25,834 bases of DNA, taken from Firmicutes bacterium CAG:341. GTDB taxonomy: Bacteria; Bacillota; Clostridia; Oscillospirales; Acutalibacteraceae. The notes below the pieces were generated by a model that was not told the origin of the DNA, did no database searches, and saw only the letters and a program-made list of their open reading frames with translations. Where the stretch lies: NCBI GenBank assembly GCA_000434995.1, contig FR895338.1:86181-112014 (forward strand). The letters run 5' to 3'. Positions 1 to 8,473 of this stretch are shown piece by piece. The position numbers and the translations under genes are program-made. Numbering within the stretch: the first letter of the stretch is position 1; every line of letters starts with the position of its first letter.

Positions 1-1
1 A

Positions 2-40
2 AAAAAACGGTTCTTGTATTTGATACAAGAACCGTTTTTT
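2..40. terminator. Bidirectional intrinsic terminator
   Basis: A perfect 18-bp inverted repeat (2-19 with 23-40) with a 3-nt TTG loop, A-run on the left and T-run on the right, so it can act on either strand. It lies immediately past the stop codon of the signal peptidase gene and should end the minus-strand alaS-to-lepB run. It could equally stop a plus-reading gene that lies before the window. Confidence 0.9.
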
Positions 41-41
41 A

Positions 42-584
42 TTATTGAACTTTACCTATTGACGGATAATATCTAAATTTTACTTTGCCGATTATCTTAT
101 CCCTTTTTACATATGTATTTTTCCAATACCGTGAATCTTTACTATTGTTTCTGTTATCCCCAAGCATAAAGTAACTATCCTCGGGCACTTCATACGGGCC
201 AAAATCGCCGTAAGGAGTACCGGTAGTAATAAAGCTGTCATCAAGCTGAATGGTTTTACCGTCAGTTTTAGTTACATACACAACTCCGTTTACTATCTGT
301 ACCGTTTCACCCGGCAGTCCGATTATACGCTTAACATAAATTTCCTTTTCATTATCAGGATAATGAAACAAAATAATATCATACCTTTCAGGGTCGTTAT
401 TATTGTAAGCAAGGCGGCTTGCAATAATTCTATCCCCCTCCTGAATTGTATTAAGCATTGAACCGGTTGGCACAACAGCGTTTGCAAAAACAAAAGTTCT
501 CAGACACAAAGCTAATGCAACAGCAATAACAATTGGAATGCAAAAATCAATAATATCTTTTATGCCGCTTTTTTTGTTACTCAT
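42..584 (-). CDS. lepB: Signal peptidase I
   Basis: Type I signal peptidase (family S26), a membrane-bound serine protease that removes signal peptides from secreted proteins on the outer face of the membrane. The 180-residue protein has one N-terminal membrane helix (about 11-34), the catalytic serine in the PTGSM motif (S42), the catalytic lysine in VKRIIGLPGE (K85) and the conserved GDNR...SKDSR box (142-152). This is the compact size usual for Gram-positive SipS-type enzymes. The ATG start is preceded by GGAGAG at good spacing. It lies 14 bp after ldh in the same direction and is the last gene before the terminator at 2-40. Family assignment is firm; the specific substrates are unknown. 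Confidence 0.95.
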   Translation of the reverse strand: MSNKKSGIKDIIDFCIPIVIAVALALCLRTFVFANAVVPTGSMLNTIQEGDRIIASRLAYNNNDPERYDIILFHYPDNEKEIYVKRIIGLPGETVQIVNGVVYVTKTDGKTIQLDDSFITTGTPYGDFGPYEVPEDSYFMLGDNRNNSKDSRYWKNTYVKRDKIIGKVKFRYYPSIGKVQ

Positions 585-598
585 ATTTGCTCTCCAAA

Positions 599-1543
599 TT
601 ATAAATCAATTTCATCAACCATTTCGTGAATGATTTTTGCCGATTCAGCAAATTTATTTTTTTCCTCGTCATTAAGTTCGATTTCAAGTATTTCGCGAAT
701 ACCGTTTCTGTTAACTACTGACGGAACGCCGATATATATTCCCTTTTCACCATACTCACCTTTAAGATAAGAAGAAACGGTAAAAATTGAATTTTCATCA
801 AATAATATAGCTCGTGTTAACCTTGCAAGAACCATACCGATACCATAATATGTGGCTTTTTTAGCCTTAATTATTTCATAAGCAGATTCTTTAACATCAA
901 CGGCAATTTTCTGCATATCATCCATAAGAGTAGGTCTGTTTTTTCCAAACTCATTAAGCGGAATTACGGAAATTGAAGCATTGCTCCAAGGTACAAATTC
1001 GCTGTCACCATGCTCACCTATAACATAAGCGTGAACATTGCGTGGATTTATTTTAAAATAGTCACTCATCATATGACGAAGTCGTGCTGAATCAAGCGTT
1101 GTACCTGAACCGAGAACTCTGTTAGCAGGAAATCCTGAAAGTTCATATACAATTTGAGTCATTACATCAACCGGGTTTGATGCAACAAGAAATACACCGT
1201 TAAATCCGCTTGCGATAATAGGATTAACAATAGATTTAAAGACTTCATAATTTTTCTTTAAAAGGTCACGCCTTGTTTCACCTTCAAGTTGAGGCGCACC
1301 GGCACAAATGACTACCAAATCTGCATTTGAGCAGTCACTGTAATCACCGGAATAAATTGACATACTGCTTGGTGCAAACGGAAGACCATGAGATAAATCG
1401 GCAGCTTCGCCTCTTGCTCTGACTTTGTTAATATCAATTAAAACAAGTTCATCACAAATATTTTGATTAAGAAGTGCATAAGCAAAGCTCATTCCAACCA
1501 TTCCCACACCGACAATTACAACTTTCTTTTCGTCATTAAGCAT
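599..1543 (-). CDS. ldh: L-lactate dehydrogenase
   Basis: NAD-dependent L-lactate dehydrogenase, reducing pyruvate to lactate and regenerating NAD+ in the cytoplasm. Visible are the Rossmann GVGMVG loop (12-17), the acidic residue binding the NAD ribose (D37), the mobile-loop region AGAPQLEGETRRD with Q85 at the lactate-versus-malate selector position, the substrate-binding arginine in DSARLR, and the catalytic histidine in GEHGD (H178). The glutamine, rather than arginine, at the selector position argues for lactate over malate. I start the gene at ATG 1543 (314 aa). An in-frame GTG at 1552 gives a longer frame, but it is part of the AAAGGTG ribosome binding site serving the ATG. The gene sits 48 bp after a phosphoribosyltransferase gene in the alaS-led run. 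Confidence 0.93.
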   Translation of the reverse strand: MLNDEKKVVIVGVGMVGMSFAYALLNQNICDELVLIDINKVRARGEAADLSHGLPFAPSSMSIYSGDYSDCSNADLVVICAGAPQLEGETRRDLLKKNYEVFKSIVNPIIASGFNGVFLVASNPVDVMTQIVYELSGFPANRVLGSGTTLDSARLRHMMSDYFKINPRNVHAYVIGEHGDSEFVPWSNASISVIPLNEFGKNRPTLMDDMQKIAVDVKESAYEIIKAKKATYYGIGMVLARLTRAILFDENSIFTVSSYLKGEYGEKGIYIGVPSVVNRNGIREILEIELNDEEKNKFAESAKIIHEMVDEIDL

Positions 1544-1591
1544 AAATATCACCTTTTCTTATTATATAAAAAAATCACAAAAAAATACTAT

Positions 1592-2134
1592 TTATTTAAA
1601 GAAGAGCGGAAGCTTTTCAAGAAAGATAATATCATCTCTTTCACCTGCATCACCCTCGGCAAGAGGTGCACATGATGCAACAATATTTCCGCCGAATGCA
1701 TTTACAAGGCCGATTACGGCTTTAAGGCTCTCACCTGTCGAAATAACATCATCAACAATAAGAACTCTTTTATCTTTAATCAAATCACCGTCTTCATGAC
1801 CGAGGAAAAGTGATTGTTCCTTTTGTGTAGTAAGGCTCGTTTCCTTAAATTCAATAGGATTGTCCATATAAACCTTAACACCTTTTCTTGCAACTATGTA
1901 CTTTTTGCCTGAAAGTCTGCTCATTTCATAAGCTAAAGGAATAGATTTTGCTTCAGGTGTTACGATGTAATCGAACTCAGGAACTTTCCTCAAAAGTTCC
2001 CTTGCACAAGCTTCCGTAAGCTCAACATCACCGAAAAGTATAAATGCGGCAATATCGAGTGTATCAGAAACCGGAAATTTTTTTAATTGCCTTTCAAGGC
2101 CTGCAATTTTTAATGTATAATATTGCTCGCTCAT
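1592..2134 (-). CDS. Phosphoribosyltransferase, adenine-PRT-like
   Basis: Type I phosphoribosyltransferase of 180 residues, probably a purine-salvage enzyme that joins a base to PRPP. The PRPP-binding loop VLIVDDVISTGES is at 124-136, and the earlier VTPEAKSIPLAYE segment (58-70) has the form of the adenine phosphoribosyltransferase family. An exact base preference cannot be read from the sequence. The reading frame stays open upstream, but the start is set at ATG 2134: its ATGA overlaps the stop of the HIT gene by 4 bases, and GGAGAG lies just upstream inside the HIT gene, a classic translational-coupling arrangement. Coupling with a HIT nucleotide hydrolase suggests a shared role in nucleotide recycling, which is inference. 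Confidence 0.8.
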   Translation of the reverse strand: MSEQYYTLKIAGLERQLKKFPVSDTLDIAAFILFGDVELTEACARELLRKVPEFDYIVTPEAKSIPLAYEMSRLSGKKYIVARKGVKVYMDNPIEFKETSLTTQKEQSLFLGHEDGDLIKDKRVLIVDDVISTGESLKAVIGLVNAFGGNIVASCAPLAEGDAGERDDIIFLEKLPLFFK

Positions 2135-2463
2135 ATGATTTTCTCTCCTAACTTCACACCGCCAACAAGGTGAAAATGAAGATGCATAACACTTTGGCCT
2201 GCGTCTTCGCCACAATTGTTAATAATTCTGTATGATTCAATACCCTGACTTTTTGCAATTTCAGGTATTTTTTCAAATATATGTGCAACATATTTGCTGT
2301 TATTTTCATCAACACCATTAGCACATTCAATATGACATTTCGGTACAATAACAATATGAACCGGTGCAACAGGGTTAATATCCTTAAATGCAAGAATCAT
2401 ATCATCCTCATAAACTTTAGTTGAAGGAATTTCACCATCAATTATATCACAAAACAAACACAT
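2131..2463 (-). CDS. HIT family nucleotide-binding protein
   Basis: Histidine-triad protein of 110 residues, of the HINT/PKCI branch, which hydrolyses nucleoside phosphoramidates or related adenylated compounds. The defining HxHxHxx motif is HLHFHLVGG with H94, H96 and H98. An N-terminal CLFC pair is common in bacterial members and may help bind zinc. The ATG is preceded by AAGGTG at 5-nt spacing. It starts 12 bp after the alaS stop and overlaps the following phosphoribosyltransferase gene by 4 bases. HINT proteins in other organisms act on aminoacyl-adenylates, so a position directly behind an aminoacyl-tRNA synthetase is suggestive, though unproven here. Confidence 0.9.
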   Translation of the reverse strand: MCLFCDIIDGEIPSTKVYEDDMILAFKDINPVAPVHIVIVPKCHIECANGVDENNSKYVAHIFEKIPEIAKSQGIESYRIINNCGEDAGQSVMHLHFHLVGGVKLGEKII

Positions 2464-2475
2464 TTTTACACCTTC

Positions 2476-5106
2476 TTATTTAATCAATGATTTAACTGTA
2501 TCTTCAACAGCAGAAATAGCTGAATCTAATTTTGAAATATCTTTAGCACCTGCCATTGCTGAATCAGGACGGCCGCCACCGCCGCCGCCGGCCATTTTTG
2601 CAATTTCACGCACAAGGTCACCGGCTTTTACGCCTTTCGCAATTGCCTCTTTGCCGCAAACAGCAACAAGGTTTGCCTTTTCACCGTTAACACCTGCAAT
2701 AAGAGCAACTACATTATCACCTTTATTTTTAAGATCATCACCCATTGAACGAAGTGAGTCAGGAGTTGTACCCTCAATTTTTGCAATGTAAAGCTCAAGT
2801 CCGTCAACAATAATAGGTTTTGAGAACATATCAGCACTTTTAAGCTTTGTAATTTCAGCATTAAGAGCCTGAATTTCCTTTTCCATCTCTTTATTATCGC
2901 TAATTACAGCCTGCGTTCTCTCTTCAACCTCATTTTCACTTGTTTTAAGTATAGAGGCTACTGCTTTAACAGCCATTTCGTTAAGATTGAGATATGCAAG
3001 AGCTCCAAGTCCGGTATAAGCAGTAATTCTTCTTACACCTGCGGCAACAGAAGCTTCTGATACGATTTTGAACATACCGATTTCACCGCTGTTAGAAACA
3101 TGAGTACCGCCGCAAAATTCGGTTGAGAAATCACCTGCTTTAACAACTCTTACTATATCACCGTACTTTTCACCAAAGAGCATCATAGCACCCATTTTTT
3201 TGGCCTCTTCAATAGGCATTTCCTGCATAGTAACAGCTGAAGCAGAAAGGATAAATTTATTAACAAGCATTTCAACCTCGGCAATTTCCCGCGCTGTCAT
3301 AGGGTTGAAATGGGTAAAGTCAAATCTAACTTCGGTTTCATTAACAAGCTGACCTGCTTGCTCAACATGAGTGCCAAGTACCTGACGAAGTGCAGCCTGA
3401 AGAAGATGAGCGGCAGTATGGTTGCGCATAATTGACTTTCTTCTCTCGCCGTTAATACTTGCAAATACGCTGTCACCCACGCTGATAATTCCGCGTGAAA
3501 CCTCACCCTTATGAAGATAAATTGTATCTGCATTTTTAGCAGTATCGGCAACGATAAATGCATTGTCCTCACCGTTTTTAATAACACCGCTATCACCTAC
3601 CTGACCGCCCGACTGAGCGTAGAAAGGAGTTTTATCAAGTACAACAGTACCGCTTTCGCCTGCGCCGAGCATATCAACAAGTTCACCATCATTATTAACG
3701 ATAGCTAAAATCTTTGCGTCGCAATCAAAATCGGTATAGCCTACAAATTCAGTCTTATCAGCGTCAATCTTAACTGAATTGCCCTTCCAAGCGTCAGCGC
3801 CTGCATCCTTACGAGCAGCACGGGCTGTCGCTTTTTGAGCGGCAAGAAGAGCATTAAATTTATCTTCATCAACAGTGATACCCTTTTCTTCAAGAATATC
3901 CTTTGTTAAATCAAGTGGGAAACCGTATGTGTCATTAAGTTTAAACGCATCCTCACCGGAAAAAACATTTCCGTCAAGCTTATTGATGTATTCATCAAGC
4001 ATTGCAAGGCCGGCATCAATCGTTTTGCCAAATGAATCTTCCTCTGCGTGAATTACCTTAGTAATAAGCTCTGCCTTATCTGCAAGTTCAGGATAAGCTA
4101 CATGATTTTCATGAATTACAGTATCGCAAACTTTATAAAGGAACGGTTCATTAACACCTAAAAGCCTGCCGTGGCGGCAAGCACGGCGAATAAGACGGCG
4201 AAGAACATAACCCCTACCGTTATTTGACGGGATAACACCATCACCAATCATAAATGTTGCTGAACGAATATGGTCAGTAATAATACGAAGTGAAACATCC
4301 TTCTTTTTATCTTCATGGTACTTAGCACCTGAAATATCGCTGATTTTTTTCATAATATTCTGAACTGTATCAACTTCAAAAATATTATCAACACCCTGCA
4401 TAATGCAAGCAAGTCTTTCAAGTCCCATACCGGTATCAATATTTTTTTGTACAAGTTCGGTATAATTACCGTTACCGTCATTATTGAACTGACTGAATAC
4501 ATTATTCCAAAATTCAACAAATCTGTCACATTCACAGCCCGGGCCGCAATCAGGCGAACCGCAACCGTATTTTTCACCACGGTCAAAATAAATTTCAGAA
4601 CATGGGCCGCAAGGACCTGAACCGTGTTCCCAGAAATTATCAGCCTTGCCTAGACGGACAATATGTGACGGGTCAACACCGTTTTGTTTAGTCCAAATTT
4701 CAAAAGCTTCATCATCATTTTCATAAATTGTAACATAAAGCTTGTCAACCGGCATTTCAAGAATTTTAGTACAAAATTCCCAAGCCCAAGCAGTAGCTTC
4801 CTTTTTGAAATAATCACCAAATGAGAAGTTACCGAGCATTTCAAAAAATGTACCGTGACGGTCTGTTTTACCGACTTCCTCAATATCAGGAGTACGAATA
4901 CATTTTTGGCATGTAGTTACACGGTTGCGGGGCGGTGTAACCTCACCTGTGAAATATTTTTTCATAGGTGCCATACCGGAATTTATTAAAAGCAAGCTGT
5001 TATCATTATTAGGGATAAGCGAAAAACTAGGAAGCCTTAAATGCCCCTTGCTTTCAAAGAAAGAAAGATATTTTTCTCTCAAATCGTTTAACGAAGTCCA
5101 TTCCAT
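2476..5106 (-). CDS. alaS: Alanyl-tRNA synthetase
   Basis: Charges tRNA-Ala with alanine and clears mischarged Ser/Gly. At 876 residues it is full length. The class II catalytic core occupies about 1-440, including TDRHGTFFEMLGNFSFGDYF (81-100), a cysteine-rich CGSPDCGPGCECDRF insert near 182-196 likely to bind zinc, and the RSATFMIGDG segment (281-290). The editing domain carries HTAAH (563-567) and CGGTH (665-669), which supply its metal ligands. A coiled coil follows, then the glycine-rich C-Ala tail GGGGGGRPDSA. The ATG has GAGGT 9 nt upstream. A TATAAT at 5127-5132 (minus) gives a short leader, so no T-box fits in the 132-bp spacer. Confidence 0.98.
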   Translation of the reverse strand: MEWTSLNDLREKYLSFFESKGHLRLPSFSLIPNNDNSLLLINSGMAPMKKYFTGEVTPPRNRVTTCQKCIRTPDIEEVGKTDRHGTFFEMLGNFSFGDYFKKEATAWAWEFCTKILEMPVDKLYVTIYENDDEAFEIWTKQNGVDPSHIVRLGKADNFWEHGSGPCGPCSEIYFDRGEKYGCGSPDCGPGCECDRFVEFWNNVFSQFNNDGNGNYTELVQKNIDTGMGLERLACIMQGVDNIFEVDTVQNIMKKISDISGAKYHEDKKKDVSLRIITDHIRSATFMIGDGVIPSNNGRGYVLRRLIRRACRHGRLLGVNEPFLYKVCDTVIHENHVAYPELADKAELITKVIHAEEDSFGKTIDAGLAMLDEYINKLDGNVFSGEDAFKLNDTYGFPLDLTKDILEEKGITVDEDKFNALLAAQKATARAARKDAGADAWKGNSVKIDADKTEFVGYTDFDCDAKILAIVNNDGELVDMLGAGESGTVVLDKTPFYAQSGGQVGDSGVIKNGEDNAFIVADTAKNADTIYLHKGEVSRGIISVGDSVFASINGERRKSIMRNHTAAHLLQAALRQVLGTHVEQAGQLVNETEVRFDFTHFNPMTAREIAEVEMLVNKFILSASAVTMQEMPIEEAKKMGAMMLFGEKYGDIVRVVKAGDFSTEFCGGTHVSNSGEIGMFKIVSEASVAAGVRRITAYTGLGALAYLNLNEMAVKAVASILKTSENEVEERTQAVISDNKEMEKEIQALNAEITKLKSADMFSKPIIVDGLELYIAKIEGTTPDSLRSMGDDLKNKGDNVVALIAGVNGEKANLVAVCGKEAIAKGVKAGDLVREIAKMAGGGGGGRPDSAMAGAKDISKLDSAISAVEDTVKSLIK

Positions 5107-5202
5107 AATATATTTACCTCAATTTTATTATATCTATTTAATCAAATTTAATAAAATAAATTTGTAATCATTAAAATCAAAATTCTCATAACAAAATTTC
5201 AA

Positions 5203-5224
5203 GGGCAACAAAGCCTTGTTGCCC
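5203..5224 (-). terminator. Terminator after the YdbC-like gene
   Basis: A 9-bp stem GGGCAACAA/TTGTTGCCC with a 4-nt loop lies directly after the minus-strand YdbC-like gene and before alaS. The following T-tract on the minus strand is broken (TTGAAATTTTG), so termination may be partial, and some alaS transcription could come from acetate-kinase readthrough. Confidence 0.6.
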
Positions 5225-5238
5225 CTAAATGCTTATCC

Positions 5239-5454
5239 TTAGAGATTTTCAACGAGCTTAGTAAGCTCTTTAATTTCATCAACAGTAAAAGTGAGACCTT
5301 TGCTCATTTTTGAATGGTCAGGTGACCAATCGCGAACATCAATTTTTGGCTCACGACCGTTCCAAGAAATCATATTAACTTCTCTGGTCCATCCTCTTGC
5401 TGTTTCAGAAATTACACCGAGATGTTCAGTGATTTCATACTTGATTTCAGGCAT
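5239..5454 (-). CDS. YdbC family protein (PC4-like domain)
   Basis: A 71-residue protein resembling the YdbC family, whose fold matches the PC4 transcriptional-coactivator domain and which is thought to bind single-stranded nucleic acid. The conserved block LGVISETARGWTREVNMISW (12-31), followed by PKIDVRDWSPDHSKMSKGLTF, is typical. The start is ATG 5454, with GGAGG 7 nt upstream; a second ATG lies between them but is out of frame. It follows acetate kinase by 40 bp in the same direction and is followed by a hairpin, so the two probably share a transcript. Its cellular role is not established; the single-strand-binding idea rests on family structure, not on anything seen here. Confidence 0.8.
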   Translation of the reverse strand: MPEIKYEITEHLGVISETARGWTREVNMISWNGREPKIDVRDWSPDHSKMSKGLTFTVDEIKELTKLVENL

Positions 5455-5494
5455 TTCATTTCCTCCTTATTTATTTTATATTGATTATATAATT

Positions 5495-6718
5495 TTACTT
5501 TTTAAGATTTTCAACAATTTCTTTTGTATCACGGGCAATTGTAAGTTCTTCATCAGTAGCAAGAATAAATACTCTTACTTTATCTTCAGGGTCGGTAAGT
5601 TCTGCTTCAGCACCCTTTACTGTTGCCTGATTAAGTGCTTCGTTAATATGTACGCCCATATAACCGAGATATGAGCAGATTTTAGAACGAAGCCAGAAAC
5701 CGTTTTCGCCGATACCGCCGGTGAACACGATAGCATCAACACCGTTCATTGCAGCGATATATGAACCTATATATTTTGCGATTTCATAAGCCTGCATTTC
5801 GTGAGCAAGAATAGCTCTTTCATTGCCTGCATTTTGAGCGGCACAAATATCTCTGTCATCAGAAGAAACACCTGAAATTGCGTTTACGCCTGATTGCTTA
5901 TTAAGGATATTATCCATTTCATCAGGAGTAAGGTTAAGCTTCTTCATAATAAATGTTACAACTGATGGGTCAACACCGCCTGAACGAGTACCCATCATAA
6001 AGCCGTCAAGAGGAGTAAAGCCCATTGATGTATCAATTACTTTACCATGGTCAACAGCAGCAATAGATGAACCGTTACCGAGGTGGCAAGTGATAATCTT
6101 AAGGTCTTCAATATCCTTACCCATTTTATCAGCAACTCTGTGTGATACAAATTTATGTGAAGTACCATGGAAACCATAACGGCGAACCGCATACTTTTCA
6201 TAATATTCATAAGGAACAGCGTACATATATGCCTTTGGCGGCATTGTGCTGTGGAATGATGTGTCAAATACAAATACCTGTGGAACATCAGGGCCTACAA
6301 CTTTAAGGCAAGCTCTGTAACCCATAAGGTGAGCAGGGTTATGAAGCGGAGCAAGAGGAGCAAGCTCTTCAACATCCTTTACAACCTTTTCTGTTACAAG
6401 TACACTCTTGGTATACCTGTCACCACCCTGAACGATTCTGTGGCCGATAGCATCAATTTCATCAAATGAATCAATAACTTTATGCTCGCCTTCGGAAAGG
6501 ATGTACTTAACTTCATTAAAAGCAGCTACATGGTCTTTAAGTTCTTTATCATAAACAAACTTTTCATCGCCGACTTTTACGATAACATTTTCTTCACCGC
6601 CGTTAATTTTAAGGCCGATTCTTTCAATCGAACCTTTGCAAAGAACAGACTCGTCAGTCATATCAAGAAGCTGATATTTAAGTGAGGAGCTGCCGCAATT
6701 TATAACAAGAATTTTCAA
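5495..6718 (-). CDS. ackA: Acetate kinase
   Basis: Converts acetyl phosphate and ADP to acetate and ATP, the ATP-yielding step of acetate fermentation. The 407-residue protein shows the N-terminal phosphate motif VINCGSSSLKYQ with N7, the FDTSFHSTMP signature, the GFHGTSH block with the catalytic-region histidine, the HLGNGSS nucleotide loop, and the C-terminal TDEELTIARDT with the metal-binding glutamate. The start codon is TTG at 6718, strongly supported by GGAGG 7 nt upstream, and the protein then begins MKILVINCG as the family does. No phosphotransacetylase gene adjoins it, although the two are often paired. A consensus promoter lies at 6763-6792. Confidence 0.97.
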   Translation of the reverse strand: MKILVINCGSSSLKYQLLDMTDESVLCKGSIERIGLKINGGEENVIVKVGDEKFVYDKELKDHVAAFNEVKYILSEGEHKVIDSFDEIDAIGHRIVQGGDRYTKSVLVTEKVVKDVEELAPLAPLHNPAHLMGYRACLKVVGPDVPQVFVFDTSFHSTMPPKAYMYAVPYEYYEKYAVRRYGFHGTSHKFVSHRVADKMGKDIEDLKIITCHLGNGSSIAAVDHGKVIDTSMGFTPLDGFMMGTRSGGVDPSVVTFIMKKLNLTPDEMDNILNKQSGVNAISGVSSDDRDICAAQNAGNERAILAHEMQAYEIAKYIGSYIAAMNGVDAIVFTGGIGENGFWLRSKICSYLGYMGVHINEALNQATVKGAEAELTDPEDKVRVFILATDEELTIARDTKEIVENLKK

Positions 6719-6762
6719 AATATTGCCTCCACATATTGAATTTAATATAATAATTTAGTAAT

Positions 6763-6792
6763 ATAATAATATAAATTATATATTATTGTCAA
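6763..6792 (-). promoter_or_regulatory. Sigma-A-type promoter for ackA
   Basis: A perfect TTGACA -35 box (6787-6792, minus strand) with TATTAT about 18 bp downstream (6763-6768), in an AT-rich 113-bp spacer between the divergent ackA and tmcAL genes. Alternative -10 hexamers exist within a few bases, so the exact -10 is uncertain. No clear promoter was resolved for tmcAL on the other strand. Confidence 0.6.
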
Positions 6793-6831
6793 GGACTAAT
6801 AGTTATTTTTTTGATAAATTGGTGAATTTTT

Positions 6832-7896
6832 ATGAATACAGGAATAATTTGTGAATTTAATCCCTTTCATTCGGGCCACAAGCATTTGATTGACAGCGTT
6901 AAAAATGACGGTGCGGTAATATGTGTAATGAGCGGAAATTATGTGCAACGCGGTGAATTTGCAATATATGACAAATTTAAAAGATGCGACGCAGCACTTG
7001 AAAACGGTGCCGACCTTGTGATTGAACTGCCTTGTGTATATTCCTTAATGTCAGCAGAAGGTTTTGCAAAAGCCGGAGTTACTTTGCTCGAAAGCACAAA
7101 TATAACAGACCAAATAGCATTCGGCGCCGAATGTGATAATATTGATTTATTAAAAAGTATTGCCCAAAAAGTGAACGAGAGCCAAGACTTAATAAAAGAA
7201 GAAATGAAAAAAGGAATTTCATATCCAAGCGCGCGAAAAAATGTTATAAAAAGTGGTTTGCTTGACACTCCTAACAATATTTTAGCTATTGAATATATCA
7301 GGCAAACAAATTTACCGGTAAAAGCAATTAAGCGTATCGGCAAAGGACACGATACAGATGATGAACTTTACAGTGCTTCTGCTATCAGGCAAACATTAAA
7401 GAATGACGATATATGCTCATTATACAATTGTGAAAAAGCTGTGCTTGCCAAATTAAGAAGTATGAGCGTTGAAGATTTTGCCGAAATTGAAGATGTAACA
7501 GAAGGGCTTGAAAACAGAATATTTAACGCTGTGAGAGAAAGTACGGGAATCGACGAAATATACGAACACATAAAAACAAAAAGATACACCCTTTCAAGAA
7601 TAAGGCGTATCATAATTAAAAGTTATTTAGGTATCACAAAAGAATACAGCAAGGATGTACCATACATTCGCATTTTAGGCTTTAACGATAAAGGCAAGGA
7701 TTTGCTAAGCAAAATGAAAAAAAGTGCCAATTTGCCGATAATAAGCAAATACAGTGACATCAAGAAGCTTGATGATTTCGGCAAAAAGTTATTTGAACTT
7801 GAATGCAGATGCACAGACCTGTATAATTTAGGGTACAAAAATCCCCTGCCCTGCGGCACAGAGCAGAGGAGTCAAATTATCATTAAAAATCAGTAA
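6832..7896 (+). CDS. tmcAL: tRNA(Met) cytidine acetate ligase
   Basis: TmcAL (YlbM-type) uses acetate and ATP to make N4-acetylcytidine at the wobble base of elongator tRNA-Met. The N-terminal nucleotidyltransferase fold opens with GIICEFNPFHSGHKHLI, where H13-S14-G15-H16 is the HxGH nucleotide-binding motif. It continues through SGNYVQRGEFAIYDKFKR and a segment ending IAFGAE, all characteristic. The start ATG has GGTGA 5 nt upstream. At 354 residues it is shorter than the roughly 400 I expect for the family, and its last 14 bases overlap the convergent rnmV gene. The final codons also encode an antisense terminator (7836-7869), so the C-terminus may have been trimmed. It is next to acetate kinase, which shares acetate as a metabolite. 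Confidence 0.93.
   Translation: MNTGIICEFNPFHSGHKHLIDSVKNDGAVICVMSGNYVQRGEFAIYDKFKRCDAALENGADLVIELPCVYSLMSAEGFAKAGVTLLESTNITDQIAFGAECDNIDLLKSIAQKVNESQDLIKEEMKKGISYPSARKNVIKSGLLDTPNNILAIEYIRQTNLPVKAIKRIGKGHDTDDELYSASAIRQTLKNDDICSLYNCEKAVLAKLRSMSVEDFAEIEDVTEGLENRIFNAVRESTGIDEIYEHIKTKRYTLSRIRRIIIKSYLGITKEYSKDVPYIRILGFNDKGKDLLSKMKKSANLPIISKYSDIKKLDDFGKKLFELECRCTDLYNLGYKNPLPCGTEQRSQIIIKNQ
7836..7869 (-). terminator. Terminator of the lacZ-comEC-holA-rnmV run, inside tmcAL
   Basis: Read on the minus strand, 7869-7859 and 7853-7843 form an 11-bp stem (two G-U pairs, 5-nt loop) followed directly by ATTTTTG. On the plus strand the same two positions are C-A mismatches, so the hairpin is designed for minus-strand RNA. 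It lies 14 bp past the rnmV stop and is wholly within the coding sequence of convergent tmcAL. Confidence 0.75.
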
Positions 7897-8473
7897 AAAG
7901 AGAATTACAATATTTATAAAATTCATTTTTACTCATAATCGAATTCAAATATGAAATCAAAGATGAGGTTGAAAGAAACTCCGGCAAGTCGAGAGATTTA
8001 AGGAGTTTCTTTTTATTTTGCTTTGCATTTGGCGTACCGCTTAACCCGAGTTCAAACATATCTATACTTGTAATCGGGTTATCATTTTGAACACGCGTAA
8101 CTTTAATATCGGCTTTTTCAAAAAGAGATAAAAGTATTGCGTCGTCAATTCCCTCGACACCGAGTTTACCCTCTTTTGAAGCCTCTTTTTTTCGTTTTTC
8201 CTTACCGTAAATATCGGGAATATAAATATGTTTTATTTTTTCTTTAGGAATAGCAGACGAAAGATAATTTCTGATTTGAAAACCGCTGTGGTCTGAATCG
8301 GTAATTACAATTATACCGCGTTCATTTGCAAGGCGTTTAATAAAATCAAGCTTCTTTTTATCCTTATATACAGAAAAACCGTTTGTTTCAATAATTAAAG
8401 CATCAATCAAATTTGATAATTTGATTTTATCATATCTGCCCTCGACTATTACAGCTTCTTTTATTTTAAGCAT
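7883..8473 (-). CDS. rnmV: Ribonuclease M5
   Basis: Toprim-domain RNase that trims 5S rRNA precursors to mature ends, a Gram-positive function. The 196-residue protein begins with the toprim glutamate motif VIVEGRYDK (E11) and carries the acidic DxD motif in VITDSDHSGFQIR (D59, D61). These are the catalytic metal-binding residues of the family, followed by the RNase M5 signature KLGVEGIDDAILL. The ATG start has AAAGGAG upstream, inside the 3' end of holA, and the two genes overlap by 8 bases, which implies coupled translation. It is the last gene of a four-gene minus-strand run. rnmV often neighbours rRNA-methylation or replication genes, so the link to holA is not surprising. Confidence 0.92.
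   Translation of the reverse strand: MLKIKEAVIVEGRYDKIKLSNLIDALIIETNGFSVYKDKKKLDFIKRLANERGIIVITDSDHSGFQIRNYLSSAIPKEKIKHIYIPDIYGKEKRKKEASKEGKLGVEGIDDAILLSLFEKADIKVTRVQNDNPITSIDMFELGLSGTPNAKQNKKKLLKSLDLPEFLSTSSLISYLNSIMSKNEFYKYCNSLFTDF

Noticed and set aside
5107..5238. T-box leader for alaS
   Set aside because: The spacer is 132 bp, already holds the preceding gene's terminator, and the likely -10 leaves only about 20 nt of leader. No T-box sequence (TGGNACCGCG-like) was seen.
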